Below, in pieces: positions 1 through 9,475 of a stretch of 64,000 nucleotides of DNA. The DNA is from Palleronia pelagia (lineage in GTDB: Bacteria; Pseudomonadota; Alphaproteobacteria; Rhodobacterales; Rhodobacteraceae). The position numbers and the translations under genes are program-made. The first letter of the stretch is position 1. Every line of letters begins with the position of its first letter. The DNA lies in the NCBI RefSeq assembly GCF_900110115.1, contig NZ_FOCM01000002.1:186001-250000 (forward strand), written 5' to 3'. The notes below the pieces were generated by a model that worked only from the letters and a program-made list of their open reading frames with translations, was not told where the DNA came from and made no database searches.

Positions 1-999
<999 letters not shown>

Positions 1000-1024
1000 C
1001 GGTTTCTCCCCGTATTGATCGTCA

Positions 1025-1044
1025 TTGTCGCGATCTTGTCGCGA
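1025..1044. promoter_or_regulatory. Tandem 9-bp direct repeat upstream of the ABC ATPase gene
   Basis: TTGTCGCGA occurs twice (1025-1033 and 1036-1044), 2 bp apart, an 11-bp period of about one helical turn. It lies 26-45 bp upstream of the GTG start on the minus strand, in the divergent interval with gph, where a regulator could bind. The role is inferred from geometry only. Confidence 0.3.
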
Positions 1045-1119
1045 AATAAACCGAACGCTGCCCCGCAATGCAAGCAAGTGGTGCCGAGTTTTCTCAAAAC
1101 GCCACAAAACCCGGTAAAA

Positions 1120-1148
1120 TCGACCGATTTCGCGGGATTCCCGGTCGA
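1120..1148. promoter_or_regulatory. Inverted repeat upstream of gph
   Basis: TCGACCG (1120-1126) and CGGTCGA (1142-1148) form a perfect 7-bp inverted repeat with a 15-bp spacer, 56-84 bp upstream of the gph start. It could be an operator or a weak hairpin; there is no T-run. Function unknown. Confidence 0.25.
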
Positions 1149-1203
1149 TTAACCCGGGCCATGCGTTAGTTTGCCGCGAATGTAAAAGCCATCGGGGGGC
1201 ATC

Positions 1204-1854
1204 GTGGCGGCCATCATCTTTGATCTTGACGGGACACTTTTGGACTCGGCGCCCGATATTCACGCGGCCCTGAACGCCGCGTTGGCACCGTACGAACGCT
1301 CGGTTTCGCTGGAGCAGGCACGCGGATTCATCGGCCGCGGGGCGCCTGTCCTGGTCAGCCGGGCCCGCGCGGCGCTGGACCTGGACGACAGCTTGCAGGA
1401 CCCGATCCTGGCCGATTTTCTCGACCGCTACGAGACCGCCGTCGCCCTGACGCAGCCCTATCCTGGCGCGCTCGAGGCGCTCGACACGGTTGCGGCCCGG
1501 GGTCACACCATGGCGATCTGCACCAATAAACCCATCGGCCCCGCACGATTCGTCGCGGCGCATTTCGGGCTCGATACACGGATGCGGGCCATGTTCGGCG
1601 GCGACAGCCTGGCCACCCGCAAGCCCGACCCCGAGATGCTGCACGCCACAATGGCAACCCTAGGAGCCGAGACATGCCTCTACGTCGGCGACAGCGAAAC
1701 CGATTGCGAAACCGCGCGGGCGGCCGATGTGCCGTTCGTCCTGTTCACCGAAGGCTATCGCCACACCCCGCCCGAGGCCCTGCCCCACGCCGCCGCCTTC
1801 GGCGACTGGGCGCAGTTTCCGGACCTGGCCGAACGGGTGCTGATGTCAGGCTGA
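1204..1854 (+). CDS. gph: HAD-superfamily phosphatase, phosphoglycolate phosphatase type
   Basis: Predicted cytoplasmic phosphatase that would dephosphorylate 2-phosphoglycolate. The 216-residue protein opens with the HAD motif FDLDGTLLDS (nucleophile D7, acid/base D9), has a helical cap near residues 15-80, motif II threonine in AICTNKP, motif III lysine in RKPDPEML and the metal-binding motif VGDSETDCETA. Length fits the Gph family (210-230). The start is GTG at 1204, preceded by the strong Shine-Dalgarno GGGGGG. It diverges from the ABC ATPase gene and converges with tRNA-Leu. Gph-like HAD enzymes vary in substrate, so the exact specificity is less certain than the fold. Confidence 0.85.
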   Translation: MAAIIFDLDGTLLDSAPDIHAALNAALAPYERSVSLEQARGFIGRGAPVLVSRARAALDLDDSLQDPILADFLDRYETAVALTQPYPGALEALDTVAARGHTMAICTNKPIGPARFVAAHFGLDTRMRAMFGGDSLATRKPDPEMLHATMATLGAETCLYVGDSETDCETARAADVPFVLFTEGYRHTPPEALPHAAAFGDWAQFPDLAERVLMSG

Positions 1855-1869
1855 TCCGGCCCCGAGAGA

Positions 1870-1955
1870 TGGTGCGGTAGAGAAGACTCGAACTTCCACG
1901 GGTGTTACCCCACAGCGACCTCAACGCTGCGCGTCTACCATTCCGCCACTACCGC
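1870..1955 (-). tRNA. tRNA-Leu (anticodon GAG)
   Basis: On the minus strand a 7-bp acceptor stem GCGGTAG/CTACCGC closes an 86-nt molecule with an encoded CCA end. The anticodon stem CAGCG/CGCTG frames the loop TTGAGGT, giving anticodon GAG (CUC/CUU codons). The long variable arm (GTGGGGTAACACCC) is typical of class II leucine tRNAs, and the T-arm holds GTTCGAGTC. Confidence 0.95.
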
Positions 1956-2069
1956 ATCTCTCGGTGGCCGGGTGGCGCGGGTGTAACGGGTCGCGTCCCC
2001 CTTGTGAAGAGGGTTTCACCGGAAATGACGCGGCGCGATGTTGCCCTGCGCGCCGCGTCCGATCACCGT

Positions 2070-3425
2070 TTACTCGGTGATCGAGAAGGTGGGCAGCGAC
2101 GTTGCCGAGGCGGGCACCGTCACCGCGCGATCGGGAAACAGGACCGCCGACATGACCTTCAGGCGGTCGGGCTGGCTGGGCGCGAAGACCGGGTCGGTCT
2201 CGGCGGCCGACAGGCTGGCATCGAACCATTGCTCGGCGCGGGACGCGTTCTCGGCAACGCCTTCGCCGGCATGCAGGTGGTGCCCCAGGATTTCGCCGTA
2301 GGCTTCCTGCCCCGTGCCGACCAGCAGCAGCGCTGCGCCCATGGCCATGGCGCTGTCACCCGAGGCGTAGCCGTGACCGAGGCAGACCTGCGCCGTCCCT
2401 GCCAGTTGCGCCTCGGGCAGGCCGGCCTCGGCCACGAAGCCCGTCGCCATGGTCTGCACCGCGTCGCGGTTCGCCACCTCGACGGCGGCCACGAAGGGGG
2501 CCAGCCGCTCGGCGTAGACGTCGCAAAGCGACGCGACCTGGTCCTCGGATGCGCCCAGGCTTTGGGCCAACGCCTCGCCCGACGAGATGGCGAAAGCCCG
2601 CGCGACGCAGAATTGTTGCGACATGGCAAAATCGGGGTTGGTGATGCGGTCGGACGGCGTGAAGGCAAAGCTCGTGCCCGCCTCCAGCCCCATGGCCTGG
2701 CACCGCTCGGACAGCGCGGCCTTCGGCGTTGTGTCATCCCCGAAAAGACTGGGCAGGGGCCCGGTCGCGGCGGCGGCCGGGGCAGCGGCTGCCGTCACGG
2801 CGGCAGGGGCCACCGGGACGACCGGCTGAGGCGCGGGCGCTGCCACCATCTGGGTCTGCGGCACCACCGGCGCGGGCGCGGGCGCGACCGGGGTCGGCGC
2901 GACGACCATGGTGGTTCCCGGCTGCACCGTGGTGCCGCCCGCCATCTCGGCGCGATACACCTTCAGCAGCCCGCGCGGTCCGTCCACCTGTGCGGCGATC
3001 TGCTGCTGCGTTGCGTAGCCGCCGGCCTGCGCCCGGTTATACGAGCTGATCAGGAGATCCTGCTCGAACGTGGTCAGGTTCCCGGTCACCGGGTAGCCCA
3101 TGTAGGCCTGATAGCGCGAGATCGCGTCGCGCGACTTGCGGCCAAGCTGGCCGTCCACGCCGCCGGCATTGAAGCCGAAATAGTTCAGCGAGGTCTGGAT
3201 CTGTCGTCCGGCCTGGGTCGCCGGGATCGTCGGGCGATAGACCTTCTTGGTCGACTTCGTCGAACGGTAGACCTTTTTCTGCGGCTGGTTGCGCACGGCG
3301 TGGCCAAGGACTCCGCCGATGATGGCGCCGGCGACGAAATCGCCTGCATCCGCGCTGGCGCGGGTGGTGGGCACGCCGATGATGGCAGCGGCGAGAATGG
3401 CGGAAATGATGGGGCGATGTTTCAT
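2070..3425 (-). CDS. Exported peptidoglycan-binding domain protein
   Basis: A 451-residue protein with a signal peptide (cleavage probably after ASA, about residue 25), a glycine-zipper-like stretch (AGAIIGGVLG), a KKVYR repeat near residues 50-64 and a PG_binding_1 domain at about 75-125 (LNYFGFNAGGVDGQLG, SRDAISRYQ). An Ala/Pro/Val-rich linker leads to a C-terminal part of unknown fold. It probably sits in the periplasm bound to the wall; no catalytic domain is visible. The reading frame extends far upstream into lipB antisense; ATG 3425 is chosen because of AGAGGAGC upstream and the clean signal peptide. Confidence 0.8.
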   Translation of the reverse strand: MKHRPIISAILAAAIIGVPTTRASADAGDFVAGAIIGGVLGHAVRNQPQKKVYRSTKSTKKVYRPTIPATQAGRQIQTSLNYFGFNAGGVDGQLGRKSRDAISRYQAYMGYPVTGNLTTFEQDLLISSYNRAQAGGYATQQQIAAQVDGPRGLLKVYRAEMAGGTTVQPGTTMVVAPTPVAPAPAPVVPQTQMVAAPAPQPVVPVAPAAVTAAAAPAAAATGPLPSLFGDDTTPKAALSERCQAMGLEAGTSFAFTPSDRITNPDFAMSQQFCVARAFAISSGEALAQSLGASEDQVASLCDVYAERLAPFVAAVEVANRDAVQTMATGFVAEAGLPEAQLAGTAQVCLGHGYASGDSAMAMGAALLLVGTGQEAYGEILGHHLHAGEGVAENASRAEQWFDASLSAAETDPVFAPSQPDRLKVMSAVLFPDRAVTVPASATSLPTFSITE

Positions 3426-3575
3426 CGAATGCTCCTCTGGAAAATGCGGCTGATCGGACGAAACATACGCGACCAACGTGGCCACCGACCGATTCGCCGT
3501 CAGTTTAGCACCGTTTTTGCGTTTCACTTCGGGTGAGCGCTTGAAAAGGGCATGGTTTGCCCCTTCTGTCACGCC

Positions 3576-4259
3576 ATGACCCGCGTCGAATGGAAAATCA
3601 GCGACGGTCCGGTGGACTACGCCGAGGCCTTGGCCGCCATGGAAGCACGCGCCGCGGCAATCCGCGCGGGCGAGGCCCCCGAGCTGGTCTGGCTGCTCGA
3701 ACATCCACCGCTTTACACCGCCGGCACCTCGGCCCGGGCCGAAGACCTGCGTGATCCCGAACGGTTCCCGGTGCATGAAGTGGGGCGCGGCGGACAGTAT
3801 ACCTATCACGGCCCCGGCCAGCGGGTGGTCTACGTGATGCTGGACGTGGGCGCGCGCGGGCAAGATGTGCGTCGCTTCGTGGCCCAGCTCGAGGCGTGGG
3901 TGATCGCCACGCTCGACCGGTTCGGCGTGCGGGGCGAGATCCGCGAGGGGCGCGTGGGGGTCTGGGTCACCCGCCCCGACAAGCCGCCCACCGCCACGGG
4001 CGCGCCGGCCGAGGACAAGATCGCCGCCATCGGCGTGAAGCTTCGCAAATGGGTCAGCTTCCACGGGCTGTCCCTAAACGTCGAGCCGGACCTAAGCCAC
4101 TTCGACGGTATCGTGCCCTGCGGGATAAAGGAGCACGGCGTCACCTCGCTTGTCGACCTGGGCCTGCCGGTCAGCATGGCGGACGTGGACGTGGCGCTGC
4201 GCCAATGCTTCGAGGATGTCTTCGGCGACGCGCCTCAGCCCAGCCCGAACCCAGCATAG
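3576..4259 (+). CDS. lipB: Octanoyltransferase (lipoate-protein ligase B)
   Basis: Transfers octanoate from octanoyl-ACP to lipoyl domains of 2-oxoacid dehydrogenases, the first step of lipoate synthesis. Family motifs are [23 protein letters not shown], the lysine motif [10 protein letters not shown] and the catalytic cysteine in [14 protein letters not shown]. With this start the protein has 227 residues, and RVEW near the N-terminus matches the usual LipB beginning. An upstream in-frame ATG at 3552 would add eight residues; it has GAAAAGGG only one base away, so its spacing is poor. The 3' end overlaps the convergent moeA fusion by 25 bp. Confidence 0.92.
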   Translation: MTRVEWKISDGPVDYAEALAAMEARAAAIRAGEAPELVWLLEHPPLYTAGTSARAEDLRDPERFPVHEVGRGGQYTYHGPGQRVVYVMLDVGARGQDVRRFVAQLEAWVIATLDRFGVRGEIREGRVGVWVTRPDKPPTATGAPAEDKIAAIGVKLRKWVSFHGLSLNVEPDLSHFDGIVPCGIKEHGVTSLVDLGLPVSMADVDVALRQCFEDVFGDAPQPSPNPA

Positions 4260-6331
4260 GGCAGGAACCGCACCGGGTCGCCCTCGGTCACGGTCACCGC
4301 GCCGTCGGGCAATTCGACCAGACCATCGGCCCAGCTGAGCCCCGAGATTCGTCCGGACCCCTCCGAAGCGAAGACCTCGGCCCGCCCATCCCGGAGGCGC
4401 GCGCGCAGGTATTCGCGGCGCCCCGGCTTCTTTCGCTTGGTGAACCCGGCGGGCACCTGCAGCGCCAGCGGTTCGGGCCACGGTCCGCCCGCCATGACCG
4501 ACAATGCCGGCCGCGCGAAGATCAGCGCGCAGACGAAGGCGGCGACCGGGTTTCCGGGCAGGCCGAACACAGGCTTGCCGTCCCACATGCCCAGCGCCAG
4601 GGGGCGTCCCGGCTTCAGCGCGACACGCCAGGCGGTGAGGCTGCCGGTTTCGCTCAACAGGGCCGAGACGTGATCCTCGTCCCCCGCCGACGCGCCGCCC
4701 GAGGTCAGGATGACATCCGCCGCCGCCCCGTCCAGCCGGTCGCGCAGGGCCGTCCGATCGTCGGCCACATGGCCCAGGTCCACCGCCGCGTGGCCCCATC
4801 GCGCGGCCATGGCCAGCAGCATGGGCCGGTTCGCATCGTAGGTGCGGCCCGGGTCGTCGGTGCTGCCCGGCGCGGCAAGCTCGTCGCCGGTCGAAAGGAC
4901 GCCCACACGCAGCCGCTCGCGCACCGGCACGTCCGCCAGCCCCACGGCCGACAGCAGCGCAAGGTCGGGCGCGCGCAGCGGGTGCCCGGCGGGAAGGGCT
5001 TCATCGCCCGCCGCCACGTCCTCGCCCGCGCGGCGCGTGTTGGCGCCGCGCTTGACGGGGCCGTTGAAGGCCACCGCCGCGCCATCGCTGCGGGTGTCTT
5101 CCTCCAGAACCACCGTGTCCACGCCACCCGGCAGCAACGCACCGGTCAGGATGCGGATCGCGTGCCCATTGGGGACAGTCCCCGCATAGGGCACCCCCGC
5201 CGCCGCCCGGCCGTCGACCAGCGGCAGGGTCTGCGGCCCCTTGCCCGTGGCCGCATGGGCGAAGCCGTAGCCATCGACAGCAGCGTTCGCGCCCGGCGGG
5301 TTGGCGCGGCGCGCCAGAGCGGTCTCGGCCAGGATGCGGCCATCCGCCTGCGCGACGGCAACGGTCTCCATGCCGGTCACCGGCCGCAGCCGGTCCCGCA
5401 GCAGCGCCAGCGCGTCGTTCACCGGAGTCCAGTCGACGCCCGGCGGCAGCGCGAAGCAATCGTTCGAAAGGGGCGGCGGCCGCAGGGAACTCGCGGCCAA
5501 AGCGGTCAAACGCTCGCCATGGCCCGCACCAAGGATCCACCCCTCCTCCGGCGCCTGCACCTGCATCATGGCTTGCAGTTCTTCCGCCGGCAGACGCGAC
5601 AGCGCCCGCGCCAGCAGCCGCACCTGGTGCGCATCGCGGATACCGTCGCCTGCCGCCTTGACCGCCGGCTCGATCAGCCCTGGCCAGATCTCGACCAGCA
5701 CGGCACGCGCCTCGCCCCAGTCCTCGAACGGCCAGGCGGCGACCCCGGTGATCCGGCGCAGGCGCGACAGCATGGGTAGCCCCATCAGGGCCTGGCTTCC
5801 GACCGTCGGGTTGAAAAACAGCTGCCAGACACTGGACGACGCGCCGGCCGCGCGGTCGCAGACGCGCTTTTCTGCCATGCCATGCCCGTCGCGGTGCGTG
5901 CCGCGATAGGGAATGTCGGGATAGCCGTCTTCCTGCGGCTTGCCCCAGAAGGGGCCGATGCCGGGAAACATGCGGTTGATCGCGGAGGCCACGTCGAAGC
6001 GGTTGTTCTCGCCCCGGTCATCGTCGGTGATGCGGTCGGCCAGCCAATCCCACAGCGACAGCGGATCGGCGCTGCCGCAGACGGCCCGGGCGAAACCCTC
6101 GGGATATCCGAAAGGGAAATCGAACCCCACCAGCGTGCGACGTCCTGCGGCGATCTCGGCCCGCAGGAAATCGGCCAGCCAGGACTCCGCGTCGCGCCGG
6201 GTGGGAAAGTGGCGCGGCTCCTCGTCGCGACCGGACCGGGTGATCCCGACCCAGATCGCGTCCCTGCCTGGCGTGCGGACGCCCTTGGCCGCAGACCAGT
6301 CGACCACCACGAACGTGTCGAAACCCGTCAA
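4235..6331 (-). CDS. moeA: DUF429-like / MoeA fusion (molybdopterin molybdotransferase)
   Basis: A 698-residue two-part protein. Residues 1-280 resemble the RNase-H-fold DUF429 family: [10 protein letters not shown] (D11), [11 protein letters not shown] (D71), VEIWPGL (E214) and [13 protein letters not shown] (D233). Residues from about 300 to 698 are a full-length MoeA, which inserts molybdate into adenylylated molybdopterin: [43 protein letters not shown]. The start is TTG at 6331 with GAGG seven bases upstream; it overlaps the mobB stop as TTGA. The order fdhD-mobA-mobB-moeA on one strand indicates a cofactor maturation operon. The role of the N-terminal domain is unknown. Confidence 0.88.
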   Translation of the reverse strand: MTGFDTFVVVDWSAAKGVRTPGRDAIWVGITRSGRDEEPRHFPTRRDAESWLADFLRAEIAAGRRTLVGFDFPFGYPEGFARAVCGSADPLSLWDWLADRITDDDRGENNRFDVASAINRMFPGIGPFWGKPQEDGYPDIPYRGTHRDGHGMAEKRVCDRAAGASSSVWQLFFNPTVGSQALMGLPMLSRLRRITGVAAWPFEDWGEARAVLVEIWPGLIEPAVKAAGDGIRDAHQVRLLARALSRLPAEELQAMMQVQAPEEGWILGAGHGERLTALAASSLRPPPLSNDCFALPPGVDWTPVNDALALLRDRLRPVTGMETVAVAQADGRILAETALARRANPPGANAAVDGYGFAHAATGKGPQTLPLVDGRAAAGVPYAGTVPNGHAIRILTGALLPGGVDTVVLEEDTRSDGAAVAFNGPVKRGANTRRAGEDVAAGDEALPAGHPLRAPDLALLSAVGLADVPVRERLRVGVLSTGDELAAPGSTDDPGRTYDANRPMLLAMAARWGHAAVDLGHVADDRTALRDRLDGAAADVILTSGGASAGDEDHVSALLSETGSLTAWRVALKPGRPLALGMWDGKPVFGLPGNPVAAFVCALIFARPALSVMAGGPWPEPLALQVPAGFTKRKKPGRREYLRARLRDGRAEVFASEGSGRISGLSWADGLVELPDGAVTVTEGDPVRFLPYAGFGLG

Positions 6332-6822
6332 AGCCCAACCTCGCCCGCGATGAAATCGGCGATGGCGGCGGTGTCGTTCAGATCGAAGACCGGCCGGTCC
6401 GTCACTTCGACCGGGCCGCCGGCCGCAACGGCGCGAATGGTGGGGTCGCCGGGCGCGATCAGCGGGTTGCCCGGCTCGGGCCGCCAGGCCTCGACCTTGG
6501 GGTGGCTGTCGCGTTTCCAGCCCTCGACCAGAACCAGGTCCACGGGCGCGAGCTTGGCCAGCAGCTCCTCCATCGGCGGCTCGGGTGCGCCGCGCAGCTC
6601 GGACATGAGCGCCCAGCGCGTGCCCGAGCTCAGCAGCACCTGCTGCGCGCCGGCCTCGCGGTGGCGGTGGCTGTCACGGCCCGGATGATCGACATCGAAG
6701 CTGTGATGGGCGTGCTTCAGGGTCGAGACCGCGTGGCCGCGGGCAGTGAACTCGGCCACCAGCCGCTCCATCAACCCGGTCTTGCCCGCGTTCTTCCAGC
6801 CGGTGATGCCGTAGAGTTTCAA
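6328..6822 (-). CDS. mobB: Molybdopterin-guanine dinucleotide biosynthesis adaptor MobB
   Basis: Small GTP-binding partner of MobA in making the MGD form of the molybdenum cofactor. The 164-residue protein starts at the P-loop GWKNAGKTGL and contains THE family stretches STLKHAHHSFDVD, GTRWALM and the Walker-B-like LVLVEGWKRD. The frame stays open into mobA, but that part resembles nothing. TTG 6822 is chosen because translation then begins right at the MobB core and overlaps the mobA stop as TTGA. The Shine-Dalgarno is weak, which fits translational coupling. Confidence 0.88.
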   Translation of the reverse strand: MKLYGITGWKNAGKTGLMERLVAEFTARGHAVSTLKHAHHSFDVDHPGRDSHRHREAGAQQVLLSSGTRWALMSELRGAPEPPMEELLAKLAPVDLVLVEGWKRDSHPKVEAWRPEPGNPLIAPGDPTIRAVAAGGPVEVTDRPVFDLNDTAAIADFIAGEVGL

Positions 6823-7421
6823 GATGCCATCTCGCGGGCCTGCTCCAGGTCGTCGGGTGTATTCACGTTGAAGAATGGATCGCCGCCATCGGTCGAAAAC
6901 AGCGCCTGTCCGCAGCCGTGCCGGTCGGTCCACATGACGACCTTGCGCACGCCGTCCGCCAGCGCCGCACGCAGGTCGTCGCGCAGGGCAACGGGCCAGA
7001 GCCCGAAGGTCGGGTGGCGATAGACGCGGTCGCCCTCGCGCGTGGCGGCCAGCGCGATGGGCACGTCTTCCGCTGCCGCCGCGAGCCGCGCCACGAGGTC
7101 GCGCGGGAAGAACGGCGTGTCGGCGGCCACGGTCACGATCCGGTCGGCCCCCTGCCCCGCCGCCCAGTCCAGCCCGGCCAGAACACCCGCCAGCGGCCCG
7201 GGATGCCCCGCCACGCTGTCGGGCAGGACCGGCAGGCGGAGGTCGGCAAACCGCGCCGCGTCCCCGTTGGCGTTCAACGCCATCCCCGAAACCTGCGGCG
7301 CCAGCCGGGCGATCACCTCGTCCAGGATGCTGCGGTCGCCCAGTGACAGAAGGCCCTTGTCGCCCCCACCCATGCGCGTGGCCTGCCCGCCCGCGAGAAT
7401 GACGCCGAGGGGCGCGGTCAA
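6819..7421 (-). CDS. mobA: Molybdenum cofactor guanylyltransferase MobA
   Basis: Attaches GMP from GTP to Mo-molybdopterin, giving the MGD cofactor used by formate dehydrogenase. The 200-residue protein has the nucleotidyltransferase signature LAGGQATRMGGGDKGLL at the N-terminus, VLAGLDWA and VAADTPFFPRDLV (metal-binding Asp) and ends in a FNVNTPDDLE motif typical of MobA. The start is TTG at 7421 with GGAG spaced correctly. It lies 43 bp after fdhD and overlaps mobB by 4 bp. Confidence 0.92.
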   Translation of the reverse strand: MTAPLGVILAGGQATRMGGGDKGLLSLGDRSILDEVIARLAPQVSGMALNANGDAARFADLRLPVLPDSVAGHPGPLAGVLAGLDWAAGQGADRIVTVAADTPFFPRDLVARLAAAAEDVPIALAATREGDRVYRHPTFGLWPVALRDDLRAALADGVRKVVMWTDRHGCGQALFSTDGGDPFFNVNTPDDLEQAREMAS

Positions 7422-7464
7422 CGGATCGCTCCGGCGCGGTCAGGCAAGATACCTTGGCAGAAGC

Positions 7465-8370
7465 TCACGTTTTCTCCTCCGACAGGTCGCGGCCCTTGCG
7501 CTGGTGGCGGCGATCCTCGTCGGGACCGGCGGCGTCGGCATCGCGGACCAGCCGCTCCTCGCCCGCGAGGCACATGAAGCGGCGGCCGCGCATCCGGCCG
7601 ATGAGGGTCAGTCCCACCTGCTGCGCGATCTCGACGCCCCAGGCGGTGAAGCCCGAGCGCGAGGCCAGCACCGGGATGCCCATATGGGCGCACTTGATCA
7701 CCATCTCGGACGTCAGCCGCCCGGTGGTGTAGAGGATCTTGTCGGCCGGGTCCGCGCCCTCGCGCAGCATCCAGCCCGCCACCTTGTCCACCGCGTTGTG
7801 GCGGCCCACGTCCTCCATGTAGACCAGCGGCCGATCCTGCCGGCACAGCACCGTGCCGTGGATCGCCCCCGCGGTAAGGTAAAGCGACGGGGTCCGGTTG
7901 ATCCGGTCGGCCAGCGCGTAAAGCCAGCTTGTACGCACCTCGGCCTGCGGCAGGCGCAGCCCTTCGAGACCCTCCATCATGTCGCCGAACACGGTCCCCA
8001 CGGCGCAGCCGCTGGTGCGGGTCTTCTTCTTCAGCTTTTCCTCGTGATCGGTGGGCCGGTCGGTGCGGACCACGACGACCTCGAGCTCGTCATCGTAATC
8101 GACGCCGGTCACCGCCTCACCGTCGCGCAGCATGCCCTGGTTGCGTAGGAATCCCAGCGCCAGGTACTCGGGGTAGTCCCCGATGGTCATGGCGGTCACG
8201 ATCTCCTGCCCGTTGAGGTAAATGGTCAGCGGCCGTTCCTCGACAACCGCGATGTCCTGCTCGCGGCCCTCGTGATCGACGCCGCGTACAGCGCGGGTCA
8301 GCCGTGCAGCGTCGGGGTCGGGTGCGATGAGATAGCCGCCATCACCAGATGTCATTTGATCTTCGCGCAT
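7465..8370 (-). CDS. fdhD: Formate dehydrogenase accessory sulfurtransferase FdhD
   Basis: Needed to sulfurate the molybdenum cofactor before it enters formate dehydrogenase. The 301-residue protein shows FdhD stretches EERPLTIYLNG, DYPEYLALGFL, VYMEDVGRHNAVDK, TTGRLTSEMVIKCA and LASRSGFTAWGVE. The CxxC motif of the E. coli enzyme is not intact: the equivalent region reads SGCAVGT, with only C122. The frame runs on into azlC antisense, so ATG 8370 is taken; ATG 8355 is an alternative. It diverges from azlC with 49 bp between starts and heads the mobA-mobB-moeA series. Confidence 0.9.
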   Translation of the reverse strand: MREDQMTSGDGGYLIAPDPDAARLTRAVRGVDHEGREQDIAVVEERPLTIYLNGQEIVTAMTIGDYPEYLALGFLRNQGMLRDGEAVTGVDYDDELEVVVVRTDRPTDHEEKLKKKTRTSGCAVGTVFGDMMEGLEGLRLPQAEVRTSWLYALADRINRTPSLYLTAGAIHGTVLCRQDRPLVYMEDVGRHNAVDKVAGWMLREGADPADKILYTTGRLTSEMVIKCAHMGIPVLASRSGFTAWGVEIAQQVGLTLIGRMRGRRFMCLAGEERLVRDADAAGPDEDRRHQRKGRDLSEEKT

Positions 8371-8419
8371 GTCCGGGCCAAGTCCCCTTTCGTTTGGACG
8401 ATCAGGATAAGAGGTCCGC

Positions 8420-9127
8420 ATGGGCGCCACCACCGCGAAATCGGCCTTCGGGCAAGGTGTTTTGCTTGGGCTGCCCTTCATCCTGGTCATCGTGCCTTTC
8501 GGCGCACTGTTCGGCGTGGTGGCGACCGAGGCCGGGCTGGACTTGTGGGCGACCATGGGATTCTCGGCGCTGGTCATCGCGGGCGCGGCGCAGTTCACCG
8601 CCCTGTCGCTGATGGGCGAGGACGCGGCGACCTGGCTGGTGATCGTGACCGCGCTGGCGGTGAACCTGCGGATGGCGATGTACTCGGCCGCGCTGGTGCC
8701 GCATCTGGGGGCCGCGCCGCTGTGGCAGCGAGCCTGCGCCGCCTACTTGCTGGTGGACCAGACCTTCGCGGCGGCCAGCGCGACCTATGATCAGCGGCCG
8801 GAGATGGACCTGCGCGCCAAGCTCGCGCTGTTCTTCGGCATCGCGACGCCCATCGTTCCGCTCTGGTATGTCTCGTCGCTGGCGGGTGCCCTGCTGGGCG
8901 CGAGCATTCCCGAGGCCTGGGCGCTGGATTTCGCGTTGCCGCTGACCTTCATCGCCATGCTCGGGCCGATGCTGCGGACGCTCGCCCATGTGGGCGCGGC
9001 GCTGGTCAGCATCGTGCTGAGCCTGGCCTTCGCCGGCCTGCCGGCGGGCGTGGGTCTGCTTCTGGCCGGTGGGGCGGCCATGGTCACCGGCGCACTGGTC
9101 GAAACCTGGTCGGAGCGGCGGACATGA
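8420..9127 (+). CDS. azlC: AzlC-family branched-chain amino acid exporter, large subunit
   Basis: Inner-membrane subunit of an AzlC/AzlD exporter; the family effluxes branched-chain amino acids and azaleucine. The 235-residue protein is hydrophobic with about six membrane segments and the family patterns GVVATEAGLDLWATMGFSALVIAGAAQF, in which AGAAQF is the hallmark, and LLVDQTFA. It is followed directly by azlD with an ATGA overlap (9124-9127), so the two are translationally coupled. The substrate is inferred from the family. Confidence 0.87.
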   Translation: MGATTAKSAFGQGVLLGLPFILVIVPFGALFGVVATEAGLDLWATMGFSALVIAGAAQFTALSLMGEDAATWLVIVTALAVNLRMAMYSAALVPHLGAAPLWQRACAAYLLVDQTFAAASATYDQRPEMDLRAKLALFFGIATPIVPLWYVSSLAGALLGASIPEAWALDFALPLTFIAMLGPMLRTLAHVGAALVSIVLSLAFAGLPAGVGLLLAGGAAMVTGALVETWSERRT

Positions 9128-9447
9128 ACGGCGCCGAGGTCTGGATCGTCATCCTCGCGCTGGGCGCCGGGACGTACCTGATCCGCTTTTCCTTCCTGGG
9201 GCTGATCGGGTCGCGCCGCCTGCCGGAATTCGTGCTGCGCCTGCTGCGCTATACCCCGGTCGCCCTGTTCCCGGGCATCATCGCGCCGCTGGTGCTGTCG
9301 CCCGCGGCGACCGACGGGCAGTTCGACCCGGCCCGGGGTCTGGCCGCGCTGTTCACGCTGGGCGTGGCGCTGGTCACCCGCAACATGCTGGCCGCGATCG
9401 CGGCCGGGGCCGTGTCGCTTTATACCTTCCTGTGGTTGCTGGGCTGA
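9124..9447 (+). CDS. azlD: AzlD-family exporter small subunit
   Basis: A 107-residue membrane protein with four predicted hydrophobic segments. AzlD motifs are GAGTYLIRFSFLGLIG and LRYTPVALFPGIIAPLV. It would form the exporter with AzlC, whose stop it overlaps by 4 bp. It is the last gene of the pair and is followed by a hairpin (9442-9466). Confidence 0.87.
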   Translation: MNGAEVWIVILALGAGTYLIRFSFLGLIGSRRLPEFVLRLLRYTPVALFPGIIAPLVLSPAATDGQFDPARGLAALFTLGVALVTRNMLAAIAAGAVSLYTFLWLLG

Positions 9448-9466
9448 CCGACGGAGCCGGTCAGCC
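9442..9466. terminator. Inverted repeat between convergent genes
   Basis: GGCTGACCG (9442-9450) and CGGTCAGCC (9458-9466) form a 9-bp perfect stem with a 7-nt loop, covering the azlD stop and the 28-bp gap to the convergent lipoprotein gene. It has no T-run, so it could act as a weak bidirectional terminator. Confidence 0.45.
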
Positions 9467-9475
9467 ACCAGCGAA

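Noticed and set aside
1902-3536. A 544-residue plus-strand open frame
   Set aside because: It is antisense to the peptidoglycan-binding protein gene and overlaps the tRNA; Arg/His/Gly-rich with no domain.
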